NCBI GenBank assembly: GCA_014380515.1
Contig: JACMJS010000116.1
Coordinates: 1 to 33,600, forward strand
Direction of reading: 5' to 3'
Source of the DNA: Chlorobiales bacterium
Lineage (GTDB): Bacteria; Bacteroidota; Chlorobiia; Chlorobiales; JACMJS01
Length of the DNA: 33,600 nt
Shown: positions 10,059 to 19,284 of the stretch, one piece after another
Position numbering within the stretch: the stretch's first letter is position 1
Layout: each line of letters starts with the position of its first letter
Notes under the pieces: model-generated
Told to the model about the DNA's origin: nothing
The model's input: the letters and a program-made list of their open reading frames with translations, nothing else
The model's database searches: none
Made by a program: the position numbers and the translations under genes

Positions 10059-10134
10059 AATGATGACTTAACGCCAAGTTTGCCGCTCCGAAAACCTCAA
10101 TCGCTTTCGCGGTTATCTGAAATCTCCTGCGCCC

Positions 10135-13100
10135 TCAAACTTTCGCGTACTTTTTTTTTGACTCGTGCTTGGGTTGCTTGGATTCGCGTCCGGCTTTACG
10201 CTTCTCGCGCCATGTTTTGTAGGTCTCCGAGATTTCCTTGTTCTCCGGCTTGCTCAAAAAACCTTTCTTGAACTTCGGATCGCCGAAGTTTTTGCTTGTT
10301 TCCAGCAAGGCTTTGCGGGCGAGGTTCAAGTACATCTCGGCTTTCTTTTCGTCCTTACGGTGAATGGATTTGAAGATGCGAAAGTAAAACGCCTGCATAT
10401 CGAACTTCGTCGTTAGTTTTACCAGCAACTTTTCCAAACGCGGCATCATCGCCATTGCGTCATCGGTGTTCTGGAGGCAAATCATTTTGCGAACGAGAAC
10501 GCCGATGAGAAAATAAAAATCCGCCGGATCGTCATCCGACATGTTATCAAGGTACGTTTGTACGTACGGCAACGCTTCCAGATACCGGTTCTGATCGATC
10601 AGGAAATCGCAGATACCGTTGTAGTAGTACGGCCACAAGGTTGGGTCGTTGGTCGCAGTAGCGATGGCGTGCGCCTTCTCGAGATACAGACGCGCTTCGT
10701 CGAACCGTTTGAGTTCAAGTAAGACGCCGAAGAACCTGAAGTAGACAAAGAAACGTGTTCGATTTTCTTCCGAAACTTTGTTCTCGTTGATGAGATTCGT
10801 ATACAAGGTCTCGGCGGATTTGAAGTCGCCGATGGTGATATAAATATCAGCAAGGTTATTAATCGCGCTGCTCAGTTGGCTACGGTCGCCGATGAGTTCG
10901 GCCAACTCGTACAGCTGCATGTAGACTTCGTAGGCTTCCTTATAGAGCGTGTTCTGAATGTAAATCTGCCCCAAGTTCGTCAGCACTTTCAAGCGAAACA
11001 GTTTATCGCCGCTCCGGTCGGTGATCGCCAAAACATCTTTGTAAACTGTTGCAGCCTGCTCTTGCTGCCCCGTCCATGAAAGTGCCACACCGACGCCGCG
11101 CAAGCCTTTGGCTTCACTAACCAAGTCGCCGATTTCCTTGGCGCGGTCATACATGCGTTGAAAAAAGATTTTCACATCGTCCCAATTCTGCGCGTAAAAA
11201 TTGGCGGAAGCGATGTTCTCGCACGCTTTGATTTCGATCTGTGGGTCGTTTAGTTCTTCGTTGAGTACGAGAACTTCGCGGCCAATGCCGTCGGCTTGTT
11301 CGAGGGCACTGACGGTAACAAGTTGCCAGCCTTTCACATTCTTCGCTTCGGCAATCATCCGCTTGTCGTTGCGGCGTTCGGCAATCGCAAGAAGTTCATC
11401 AACGACTGCTGTATGCTGCTCTTTCGGACCCTGCAAGAGCAATACCTTTTCGAAATTTTTCAGCGTCTCAAACCGCGTGGGTTCAAGTTCGGCTTTGTCT
11501 TTCGTCAATGCCAACAGGTCTTCGGAGACATCGCGGACGCTGCGGAAATCGAACAACTTGTTCGCCCGTCCGACGGCCAGCACGCCGTATTTCAACGCCG
11601 CCTGTTCTTGCTCCGCTTTGCGGTGATGATAGTAAAGATCAAAACTGTAATCGTAAAGGTCTTGTCCGAAGTTTTGCTCGATGGCTTCGGCGACGGCTTT
11701 GTGGAGCGTCTTGCGGTTGTCGCGCAACAGACTTGAATAAACCGCTTCCTGCATCGCAGTATGTTTGAAGCCGAGAATGTCCTGCTTCTCGTAAATAAAT
11801 CCTTTCTCCGACGCTTCTCTGACAATCACCGGAATTTCTCCGGCGGCGATCCTAGCGAAACTGCTGCCCGCTTCTTCGGTTACTTTTTGCTCGACGCTTA
11901 CGGCCAAGTTTCGAACGAATTCTTTGCCCATCACTGCGCCGCACGCCAGAAAATCTTTCGCCGGTTTCGCAAGCAAATCGTAGCGCGTAATCACGAGCGC
12001 ATTAATTGTGGCGGGCAACTGAAAATTTTCTACGCGTACGAACGCGAGCCGTCCGTCCTTTTCCGCAATGACGCCCTGCGCCTGCATCGATTCGATCAGT
12101 TCCTCGATATAAAACGGATTGCCTTCCGACTTCTTGAAAATTTCATCCAACACATCCGCCGGAAACGCCAGGTTCACAATCGCGCGAACGAGTTGCTCGG
12201 TTTCTTGCCGCGTGAACGGTTTCAAATCAACCCGCGAGTAATCGGCACCTTGTTGCACGCGAGCGGGCATCGTGTAATCGAGCCTATGCAGCCCGAAGAT
12301 GAGCACGGGATATTTGGTCGTGAGGTTTTCGGCAAGGAAAATAAGTGCCTCTTCCGAGACGTCATCGATCCAGTGCATATCCTCGAACTGAATGAACAAG
12401 ATTCGCTTCAGTTTTTTGTTCGAGTATTCCGCGAGCGCGGTGAGGAATTGCCGCAGCGCGACATTGACGTCGGTTTTGAACGCATTGAAATCCGTCGTTC
12501 GCAACCGTTCGTCATCATACTCGGCGCCGACCAAGTTGCCGATGATCGGTTTATAGATCGAGAGATCGACCGACGTCTGGCCGTAGAGCGATTCGTACCG
12601 CTCTTCAAAAATTTTCTTGATCGTTTCTTTATTGCGTTCGCCTTCAACTTTGAAGTATCGCTTCAGCATCGTGGAGAACATCGCATAAGGCGGCTGGGAG
12701 AACGAGAGCGTGTGGCCTTTCAGAAAAATACCGCTCGAAACTTTTTCACCGTTGCGCCGCAAGAACTCGTAAATGATGCGCGATTTGCCGTAGCCTGCCG
12801 GGCCGGTGATGGAAATAAATTTCATCTTGCCCTGCGACTGCTTGAAGCGCGAGTAGATTTGCTCGAGGTTCGAGAGTTCCTCTTCTCTACCAATGTAGAC
12901 GGCGTCTTTCCGCGAGGCTTTTTCGCGTTCCCACCGCTCTTCGCGTTTGGTGTTAATACCGGTAACTTCGTAGGCTTCGAACTTTTCCGCTTTGCCTTTG
13001 AGCGCGAGCAGCATCGGCTCGGAATAGGAATAGTTGCCGCCCGCCTGCAAGCGCACTTCGTTGCTGACGAGAAAACTATCGTGATGCGCATTGACTTCCA

Positions 13101-14202
13101 GCCGCGCGGCGGTATTGACCACATCGCCCATCGCGGTAACGTTGCCCTTCTGATCGGGGGCGATGGTTACTTCGCCGACGTTGATGCCCATCCGCACGCT
13201 CGCTTTCACATCATATTCTTTCAGCATCGCGTTCATCGCAGGTACGTTCTCGATGATTTCCATCGCCGAAAGAATCGCGCGTTCGCAATCGGCTTCCGAC
13301 GCCTCGACGCCGAAGAGCACCATCATCGAATTGCCCTGATATTTATCGATGTAAGCGTTGTATTTCTTGACCACATCCGTCGAAAGTTCAAACACCGCAT
13401 CGGCGACGGCGGCATAAAGATCGGCGGAGAGTTTATCGCCGTTGGAGTGCTCCGCGCCCAGTTCCATGAAGAACACGGTTACAACGCGGCGTTCGCCCTC
13501 TTTCAATTGCGCGGTGGCCGTGAGTTGATTGCGGAACTGGGTTTCGTTGAACGGGTGATACGGCTTGCGTACGTCGTCGTTCGCAAAGTCTTCAATCGCC
13601 GTGCCGGGCAATTCCAAACCGTCTTTGACTTTGACGGGAATCGTCTCGCCCAGCCGGAACTTGCCCTGCGGGAGTTTTTCCAAAACTTCTTTGCTCACAC
13701 ACAGTCCCAACCGCGGAGCGAAGGCTTGGAAACGTTCGGCGAAAATCGGGACGTCGCCCGTGGCGGTCAGGTTGCCTTTTTGATCGGGCGCGATGTCGAC
13801 ATGCCCGACATGAATGCCGATACGCGCGGCAATCTCAACGCCGCGTTTCGCCAGTTCTTCGTTGATGGGATTAAACTGATCCAGCACCTCTAAGGCCGCC
13901 ATGACGTTGGATTCGCAGTCGCCGTCTTCGGTGTCGCTGCCGAGGCCGAAGATCGCCGTCATCGCGTCGCCTTGGTATCGGTCGACATATGCGCCGTAGC
14001 GTTTGACGACATCGGTGAAACTCGTGAAGCACGCCGCGATGACGTTCTTGACGGCTTCGGGGTCGCCCAATTTTTCCGACATGGTGGTAAAGCCGACGAT
14101 ATCGAGCGAGAAGATGCTCACATAGCGGTCTTTCGCCTCGCGCAGTTTGACAGCCGAAGCGAGGGTGCGGCTGAACTTATCAAGGTCTACGGTTTGAGCC
14201 AT
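10135..14202 (-). CDS. Tandem class III adenylate/guanylate cyclase domains + STAND/AAA-type ATPase + TPR-like C-terminus (sAC-like architecture)
   Basis: CHD1 SIFSLDIVGFTTMS...YGAYVDRYQGDAMTAIFG; CHD2 YIDKYQGNSMMVLFG...GNVTAMGDVVNTAARLE; Walker A SITGPAGYGKSR; Walker B-like RILFIQFEDMHWIDD; long helical repeat region to the C-terminus. Confidence 0.93.
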   Translation of the reverse strand: MAQTVDLDKFSRTLASAVKLREAKDRYVSIFSLDIVGFTTMSEKLGDPEAVKNVIAACFTSFTDVVKRYGAYVDRYQGDAMTAIFGLGSDTEDGDCESNVMAALEVLDQFNPINEELAKRGVEIAARIGIHVGHVDIAPDQKGNLTATGDVPIFAERFQAFAPRLGLCVSKEVLEKLPQGKFRLGETIPVKVKDGLELPGTAIEDFANDDVRKPYHPFNETQFRNQLTATAQLKEGERRVVTVFFMELGAEHSNGDKLSADLYAAVADAVFELSTDVVKKYNAYIDKYQGNSMMVLFGVEASEADCERAILSAMEIIENVPAMNAMLKEYDVKASVRMGINVGEVTIAPDQKGNVTAMGDVVNTAARLEVNAHHDSFLVSNEVRLQAGGNYSYSEPMLLALKGKAEKFEAYEVTGINTKREERWEREKASRKDAVYIGREEELSNLEQIYSRFKQSQGKMKFISITGPAGYGKSRIIYEFLRRNGEKVSSGIFLKGHTLSFSQPPYAMFSTMLKRYFKVEGERNKETIKKIFEERYESLYGQTSVDLSIYKPIIGNLVGAEYDDERLRTTDFNAFKTDVNVALRQFLTALAEYSNKKLKRILFIQFEDMHWIDDVSEEALIFLAENLTTKYPVLIFGLHRLDYTMPARVQQGADYSRVDLKPFTRQETEQLVRAIVNLAFPADVLDEIFKKSEGNPFYIEELIESMQAQGVIAEKDGRLAFVRVENFQLPATINALVITRYDLLAKPAKDFLACGAVMGKEFVRNLAVSVEQKVTEEAGSSFARIAAGEIPVIVREASEKGFIYEKQDILGFKHTAMQEAVYSSLLRDNRKTLHKAVAEAIEQNFGQDLYDYSFDLYYHHRKAEQEQAALKYGVLAVGRANKLFDFRSVRDVSEDLLALTKDKAELEPTRFETLKNFEKVLLLQGPKEQHTAVVDELLAIAERRNDKRMIAEAKNVKGWQLVTVSALEQADGIGREVLVLNEELNDPQIEIKACENIASANFYAQNWDDVKIFFQRMYDRAKEIGDLVSEAKGLRGVGVALSWTGQQEQAATVYKDVLAITDRSGDKLFRLKVLTNLGQIYIQNTLYKEAYEVYMQLYELAELIGDRSQLSSAINNLADIYITIGDFKSAETLYTNLINENKVSEENRTRFFVYFRFFGVLLELKRFDEARLYLEKAHAIATATNDPTLWPYYYNGICDFLIDQNRYLEALPYVQTYLDNMSDDDPADFYFLIGVLVRKMICLQNTDDAMAMMPRLEKLLVKLTTKFDMQAFYFRIFKSIHRKDEKKAEMYLNLARKALLETSKNFGDPKFKKGFLSKPENKEISETYKTWREKRKAGRESKQPKHESKKKYAKV

Positions 14203-14352
14203 AATGCGTCGCGGTCAGGATAGGTTGATGAATACGCCAAGTACGGTGCCCGCAGCAGCAAAGCAGGACATGCGCGGTGCTTGCGGTGAAGTTAAGCATT
14301 GAGCAAAAGATATGAAACACCTTGACATTATTTAACGTCCGAACCGATGCCG

Positions 14353-14367
14353 TCCCGCGAGGCGGGA
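14353..14367. repeat. Short perfect hairpin TCCCGC-GAG-GCGGGA in the spacer
   Basis: 6-bp perfect stem; similar core (GTCCCGCTTCGGCGGGAC) recurs inside the element at 19285-19421. Confidence 0.45.
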
Positions 14368-14417
14368 TGACGTTTCCGTTACTAACCGGGACGCGCCAGC
14401 AAAGCCGGAAGGGTTTG

Positions 14418-14852
14418 TTACCTCACAAGCATCACAAAAATTGCAAGCAAAATTCCTAAGCCATCGGCGAGCAAATCCTTCGGGCTGAAAATGTTCGCGG
14501 GATTCAGATCGTCCGCTACTTCCTTCGCAAAGCCGAGCATCGCCGCCGTGCCGATAGCGGCTGCGGTAGAAGCATCTTCGTCGAGATTTATTTTCGCTGC
14601 GAGATATTTCGCCGCGAGCGCGATCAGGAACGACGCTCCGAAATGCTTCACTTTATCTTCGCCCAGCCACGCATCGTTTTGCCACGCCGCCATTTTGCCC
14701 GATGTGTTTGGTAGCGTTGAATCGGAGAAGGAGTTCGGTGATTGGGACGGTGAAAAAGTTTCGAGCGTTACTTCACGGCTGAAAAACTTTTGCTGTGCGT
14801 GAAGCGAACCTGCTGGCAACAGGCAAAACATGGTCAGGACGCAAATTGCCAT
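14418..14852 (-). CDS. YfiM/DUF2279-like exported or membrane protein
   Basis: MAICVLTMFCLLPAGSLHAQ signal; DKVKHFGASFLIALAAKY...GFAKEVADDLNP..IFSPKDLLADGLGILLAI. ATG at 14852; the upstream extension in the ORF track crosses a repeat and the hemolysin gene, so is rejected. Confidence 0.75.
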   Translation of the reverse strand: MAICVLTMFCLLPAGSLHAQQKFFSREVTLETFSPSQSPNSFSDSTLPNTSGKMAAWQNDAWLGEDKVKHFGASFLIALAAKYLAAKINLDEDASTAAAIGTAAMLGFAKEVADDLNPANIFSPKDLLADGLGILLAIFVMLVR

Positions 14853-14876
14853 GAACGATTGCAAATCTTTTTTTTT

Positions 14877-14987
14877 GTCATTCCCGCCATGCTGCTCCAA
14901 AGTTCCGCGTTTGCTGCAAGTCCCGCCATTGAAGCGGGATCGGGAATATTTCTTCGCAAAGAGAGATTCCGGGCGAGCCGGAATGAC
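14877..14987. repeat. Palindromic intergenic element with GTCATTCC...GGAATGAC termini
   Basis: GTCATTCCCG at 14877-14886 and CCGGAATGAC at 14978-14987 with an internal CCCGCCattgaaGCGGG hairpin. Confidence 0.65.
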
Positions 14988-15000
14988 ACCTGTAAAGAAT

Positions 15001-16311
15001 TCACTCTTGCGACTCGGGTTGCTGCGGTTGGGGCGAGCGGGTAATGAGCACGCTCGTAATGCGGTTGCCTTCGCGCCGGTCGATTTCGATGTCGAGGTTT
15101 TCATATTTGATGTGCTCTTTTTCATCGGGGATATCTTCGGTGAGGCTGAGAATAAATCCGCCGAGCGTGTCGTAGCCGTTGCCTGTAAGCCGCAAGGGCT
15201 TGCCGAGAATCTCCGAAACTTCATCGATGCCCATTGAAGCATCAAACCAATCGGTGTGATCGTTTACTTTTTTGTGCATCACTTCGCTCGCGGTGGCGGC
15301 GTCCTGCACCTCGCCGATGATTTCCTCGATGACGTCTTCGAGCGTTACCAATCCCGACGTGCCGCCGAACTCATCAACGACGATGGCGATGTGCATTCGC
15401 CGGTGCTGGAAGTCGCGCAGAAGGTCGTCCAACTTTTTGCTTTCCGGCACGAAGATCGGCTGTCGGGCAATTGATTTCCAATCGAACTTTCCGGGCTTCT
15501 TGCGGCCTTGGATAAACTTGACCAAATCTTTCGCATAAATAATGCCGACGATGGTATCCAAGTCGCCGTCGTAGAGCGGGATGCGGGAATGGCTTTCTTC
15601 GAGCACGAGTTTGACCGCATCCTGAAACACGGCGTCGGTGCTGATGGCGTTCATGTCGGTACGCGGCGTCATTACTTCGCGGACGGTTTTTTCGCGGAAG
15701 TCCAAGACGCTATCGATGAGTTCTTTTTCGGAACTCTCCAAGCTGCCGCTCTGCAAACTGACTTCGGCGATGGCTTTGATGTCGTCGTCGGAAAGGTCTT
15801 GCGTCGGAAACAGGCGTCCGCCTTTGATGCGGCGGATGAGGGTCTCCAAAAACTTCGTCAGTTGGAAGATGGCTTCGGAGACGGGATAAAGCAGCGTTTC
15901 AATGACGGCGATGACGCCGCAGACGGCGAGGCTGAAGCGTTCGGCATTTTTGGCGGCGAAAATTTTCGGCGTGATTTCTCCGAAGATGAGCAGCAAAAAA
16001 GTTACCGCCGCGATGTCAAGGGTATATGCGCCGACTTTTTCGAAGTTGTAGCGCAGGATCAGGCGTTCGGTAATGACGGCGGCGACGATGGCGGCGAAGG
16101 CGTTGGCGGTGAGGTTGCCGATGAGAATCGTGATGAGCAGCCGCTTGGGTTTTTCAAGCACGGCGACGAGGCGCAGGTAGCCGGAATGCTGTTCCGACTT
16201 TTCTTTCATCGCCGGAAGACTGAGCGAAAAGAAGGCGACTTCCGTGCCGGAAAAAAATGCGGAACAAACAAGAAGCAGCACGAAGATGCCGATGAGGTGG
16301 CCGTGCTCCAA
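15001..16311 (-). CDS. CNNM/CorC (hemolysin C-like) family transporter: DUF21 + CBS pair + CorC_HlyC domain
   Basis: N-terminal TM domain (VCSAFFSGTEVAFFSLS), VREVMTPRTDMNAIS, RMHIAIVVDEFGGTSGLVTLEDVIEEIIGEVQD. TTG start. Confidence 0.93.
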   Translation of the reverse strand: MEHGHLIGIFVLLLVCSAFFSGTEVAFFSLSLPAMKEKSEQHSGYLRLVAVLEKPKRLLITILIGNLTANAFAAIVAAVITERLILRYNFEKVGAYTLDIAAVTFLLLIFGEITPKIFAAKNAERFSLAVCGVIAVIETLLYPVSEAIFQLTKFLETLIRRIKGGRLFPTQDLSDDDIKAIAEVSLQSGSLESSEKELIDSVLDFREKTVREVMTPRTDMNAISTDAVFQDAVKLVLEESHSRIPLYDGDLDTIVGIIYAKDLVKFIQGRKKPGKFDWKSIARQPIFVPESKKLDDLLRDFQHRRMHIAIVVDEFGGTSGLVTLEDVIEEIIGEVQDAATASEVMHKKVNDHTDWFDASMGIDEVSEILGKPLRLTGNGYDTLGGFILSLTEDIPDEKEHIKYENLDIEIDRREGNRITSVLITRSPQPQQPESQE

Positions 16312-16479
16312 CAGATTTCCGGTCAGGCTCTCGATACGTTATCCGCTCCTTCTGCAACGGCCTTTGAGGTGCGCAGGATGCGACAACCGGTATGACAGGC
16401 GGTGCAATGATTCATCTGAGGTTCAAGTGATAGAGAAGGCTTCCGGCGGCAGGAAACACCGGCGGAAGCAACGGCAAAA

Positions 16480-17004
16480 TCAAAAAGGCAAATCATCTTT
16501 CTTTGGATCGGCTGTCGTGGCCGTAGCGGCTTCGACCGCTTTGGCGTCGATCGGTTTCGGCTTCGGCGCGGCAAATGCGGCAGGCGATGAGGCGGGTTTG
16601 GGACGGCTCGGACGTTCGTAATCGGACGACGCAGATTCATCGGCGTAGCTGCCGTTGGATGAACCGCCTTCGCGGTTGCCGAGCATTTGCATATCGGCGC
16701 AGACGACTTCGGTCGAGTAATGCTTTTTCTGTTCGGCGTCTTCCCAACTGCGCGTTTGCAACTTGCCTTCGATATAAACTTGGCGGCCTTTCTTCAAGTA
16801 TTGCTTACAGATTTCGGCGAGCTTGCCCCACACGACGATTTTATGCCACTCGGTTTTTTCGACCAAGTTGCCTTCGTTGTCTTTGTAACTTTCGCTGGTG
16901 GCGATGCTGAAGTTGGCGACCGGCTGGCCGCTTTGCGTGTAGCGCAGTTCAGGATCGCTGCCTAAGTTCCCGATGAGCATTACCTTGTTGAGTCCTTTTG
17001 CCAT
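16480..17004 (-). CDS. ssb: Single-stranded DNA-binding protein
   Basis: OB-fold [38 protein letters not shown]...[36 protein letters not shown]; acidic C-terminal tip DDLPF. Confidence 0.97.
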   Translation of the reverse strand: MAKGLNKVMLIGNLGSDPELRYTQSGQPVANFSIATSESYKDNEGNLVEKTEWHKIVVWGKLAEICKQYLKKGRQVYIEGKLQTRSWEDAEQKKHYSTEVVCADMQMLGNREGGSSNGSYADESASSDYERPSRPKPASSPAAFAAPKPKPIDAKAVEAATATTADPKKDDLPF

Positions 17005-17217
17005 TTCTCTGATCGGTTATCGTTGTGAAGTATCTGGTTCAGATTTTTTCGTATCGCTGCCGTCTTGCGATGTCCTTAGTGAATGTTGCGGCCTGCGGCA
17101 ATTTCTGCCGTCGCTGTGGGTGCACAATGTTTTACGGGTGAGTGCGGAGGTGTGCGGGCAAATCTACGAAACTAATTTTAAAATTCAATTCGAAGCGCGG
17201 CGACTTGATAAAATAAA

Positions 17218-17243
17218 AAAGGACTTTTGCGCGAAAGTCCTTT
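17218..17243 (-). terminator. Rho-independent terminator downstream of the FN3 lipoprotein gene
   Basis: Perfect AAAGGACTTT-N6-AAAGTCCTTT hairpin; minus strand continues into a T-rich tail (TTTTTTATTTTA). Confidence 0.82.
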
Positions 17244-17269
17244 ATGCTCAGATGAGAACCCGAGCGAGT

Positions 17270-17316
17270 GTCATTTCCGCCCGCGACGTGCAAGTCTATA
17301 GTTTGACGGAAATGAC
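17270..17316. repeat. Short palindromic intergenic element GTCATTTCCG...CGGAAATGAC
   Basis: Perfect 10-bp terminal inverted repeats, related to the GTCATTCC family. Confidence 0.6.
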
Positions 17317-17355
17317 AAAAAAGAAAAATGCGATTACATCGTTCGAGATGCGGCT

Positions 17356-18264
17356 TTACTTTTTTGAGGACGGCGCGCTTTTACCGCGAACAGCGACGCC
17401 GCTCGGCAAGCCGCTTTCCGGCATCTTCGGACGCGCTGCGCTGCGCAAGGCCGTGTTTCCGGTTTGGGTTTGATATGCCCAATCGAACGTGATGTTGTTA
17501 GCGGCTATCGATCTGATCCGAAGTTTCGCATAGCAATTGTCGTTCAATAGGAACACGTACGTGTGCCCGACAATCGCTTCGGCTTCTCCGATCTCCGACC
17601 AGCCCGTGTTGTTCGGGGCTTGAAAAATATCATCGAACGTATTCGTGTAGCCCATATCCTGAATGTCGGTGTCGGGGTTGCCGTTCATATCAAAGCGGTA
17701 GACTTTCAGAAATGGAATCGTCGCCGCACCGAAGATCTTGCGAACGAGATAAACATCCGCACCCGCCGTCGGGCTTAGATAATCCGCGCGCGTTGCCGTT
17801 TGAAAATCGAACGCATTTTGCAGGCTGCCCGAACCGATGTCAAAAATCTGCACGTTGAAACCTTCGGGACGCGGCGTCGCGGTGGCTTCGGCGATGGAAA
17901 GATCGCCCTCGTTGCCCGCCGCATCAAACGCGGCGACGGCATAGAAAACCGTTGCGCCGTTCGGGATGCCGGTGTGTAGAAAGATGTTTGAATTCGCCGT
18001 ATTGACGTTCGTTTGTCCAATGCGCGTGTATTGGCCGTCGTAACTCGAGCTTCGATAGACATAGTAACCGGCGAGATCGAATTCGGTGTTCGGATTCCAA
18101 TACAGTTCGGCGGATTGATTGAGGCTGTAGGCATAAAGCCCCGTCGGCGCGCCGGGCGCGGTGTTGTCAACGATTGGCTGGGGATCGGCAACGGTGTTGG
18201 AGTTGCAGGCTTGGAGAGAAAGCAAAGCAGCAAAGCAGAGTGCGGAGATGAAAATGTTTTTCAT
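17356..18264 (-). CDS. Lipoprotein with fibronectin type III-like domain
   Basis: MKNIFISALCFAALLSLQAC lipobox; NTAPGAPTGLYAYSLNQSAELYWNPNTEFDLAGYYVYRS...FYAVAAFDAAGNEGDLS FN3 pattern. ATG at 18264 chosen. Confidence 0.85.
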   Translation of the reverse strand: MKNIFISALCFAALLSLQACNSNTVADPQPIVDNTAPGAPTGLYAYSLNQSAELYWNPNTEFDLAGYYVYRSSSYDGQYTRIGQTNVNTANSNIFLHTGIPNGATVFYAVAAFDAAGNEGDLSIAEATATPRPEGFNVQIFDIGSGSLQNAFDFQTATRADYLSPTAGADVYLVRKIFGAATIPFLKVYRFDMNGNPDTDIQDMGYTNTFDDIFQAPNNTGWSEIGEAEAIVGHTYVFLLNDNCYAKLRIRSIAANNITFDWAYQTQTGNTALRSAARPKMPESGLPSGVAVRGKSAPSSKK

Positions 18265-18487
18265 AACAGGGTTCGTTTTGGTTAGTGCGTCGCGTCGCGT
18301 CATGGATATTCGCCCTCGCAACCTTTCATGCTGGCAAGGAAGATGCCAATAGTTGCATTGCGTTTGCATTGGGTTAAGCCAGTTGCGACGGAAATCGTTT
18401 GGACTTTGCCACATCCGAAGTCAAGATCATCGCAATGAAAACAGGACAGAGTTGTTTGGATTTGACTGCGCAGGGGAACGGGCAACT

Positions 18488-19252
18488 TCACACCGCAAGT
18501 CTATTGTGTTGCTTTCTGTGGGCGAGCCGGAGCCGGATGCGGATGGCGACGAACAGAATCACGAGCGACAGCGCAATCCATAGCACCGACCAAAATACGG
18601 GCGGCAGAAAAAACAGTTGTGCCACCGCATCCGCATCCGAGTGCCCCAAACTGTAGGTGCTTCGCTGTGCGCCAAGCGATAAACGCAGCAGCGTGATCAC
18701 ATCCGAGAGCGCGTTGAGGCCGGATTGCGCCGCCAGAAAATTCACGGTAAAAATATTCAGGGGTGCGCTTCCCTTCGCGCCGATCCAACCGATTACCGCG
18801 GCCAGCCCGAAGCAAACGGCGAACGAGAACACGTCGCGGATATAGAAAATCAAAACGAGCATCGCGCCCGATGCAATGACGATTAGCACCGTTCGCGCCG
18901 CCGTCCGAAACACGCTGAGCACAAGAAGAAGTCCGCCGAAAAACGCCGCACCCAAATAACCCGCGCTGCTGATCGCGCCGCGCAGCAATACATTCTCCAC
19001 GCCCTGATACTGCATGTATCCGCTCGCATCGGGATTGATGACGATGTGCATCACGCTGCCGCCCAGAAGCACGCTTGCCGCCGCGTGTCCCAGCTCGTGC
19101 ACGAAGGTGGTAAAAAAGCGAAACGGTAAGAGCGCATAATTTCCGTAGGGCACGAACACGAGCAGCATCGACGCGAGCGCCATTGACGCAACGAACCAGC
19201 CGCTCGTCAATACGCTTGGCGAATCCGGCGATGAGGTGATTGACTCTTTCAT
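18488..19252 (-). CDS. M50B-like membrane metalloprotease family protein
   Basis: Hydrophobic protein with FFTTFVHELGHAAASVLLGG (HExxH) and several TM segments. Confidence 0.8.
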   Translation of the reverse strand: MKESITSSPDSPSVLTSGWFVASMALASMLLVFVPYGNYALLPFRFFTTFVHELGHAAASVLLGGSVMHIVINPDASGYMQYQGVENVLLRGAISSAGYLGAAFFGGLLLVLSVFRTAARTVLIVIASGAMLVLIFYIRDVFSFAVCFGLAAVIGWIGAKGSAPLNIFTVNFLAAQSGLNALSDVITLLRLSLGAQRSTYSLGHSDADAVAQLFFLPPVFWSVLWIALSLVILFVAIRIRLRLAHRKQHNRLAV

Positions 19253-19284
19253 CGAACTTGTAGCGATGATTCAAAACAAAACCG

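Noticed and set aside
11761-13893. 710-aa plus-strand ORF
   Set aside because: Antisense to the cyclase/ATPase CDS; His/Phe/Arg-rich composition typical of a reverse-complement shadow frame; the minus strand has clear domain motifs.
14853-15245. N-terminal extension of the 14418-15245 ORF
   Set aside because: Covers the intergenic repeat and overlaps the CorC-family gene out of frame; ATG at 14852 with a signal peptide is a better start.
15508-16395. 295-aa plus-strand ORF
   Set aside because: Antisense shadow of the CBS/CorC family gene, with biased Asp/Gly/Phe composition and no recognisable domain.
16438-16470. Hairpin GCTTCCGGCGG...CCGGCGGAAGC between ssb and the CorC-family gene
   Set aside because: Good stem with one mismatch but no T-tract on the minus strand; not confident as a terminator.
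16323-16640. ORF containing CTACHTGC, resembling a c-type heme or zinc motif
   Set aside because: Mostly overlaps ssb in another frame; the Cys-rich tail is only about 30 aa and probably fortuitous.
18501-19274. 257-aa minus-strand ORF overlapping the M50B-like gene
   Set aside because: Alternate frame with Arg-rich shadow composition; the other frame has TM segments and HExxH.
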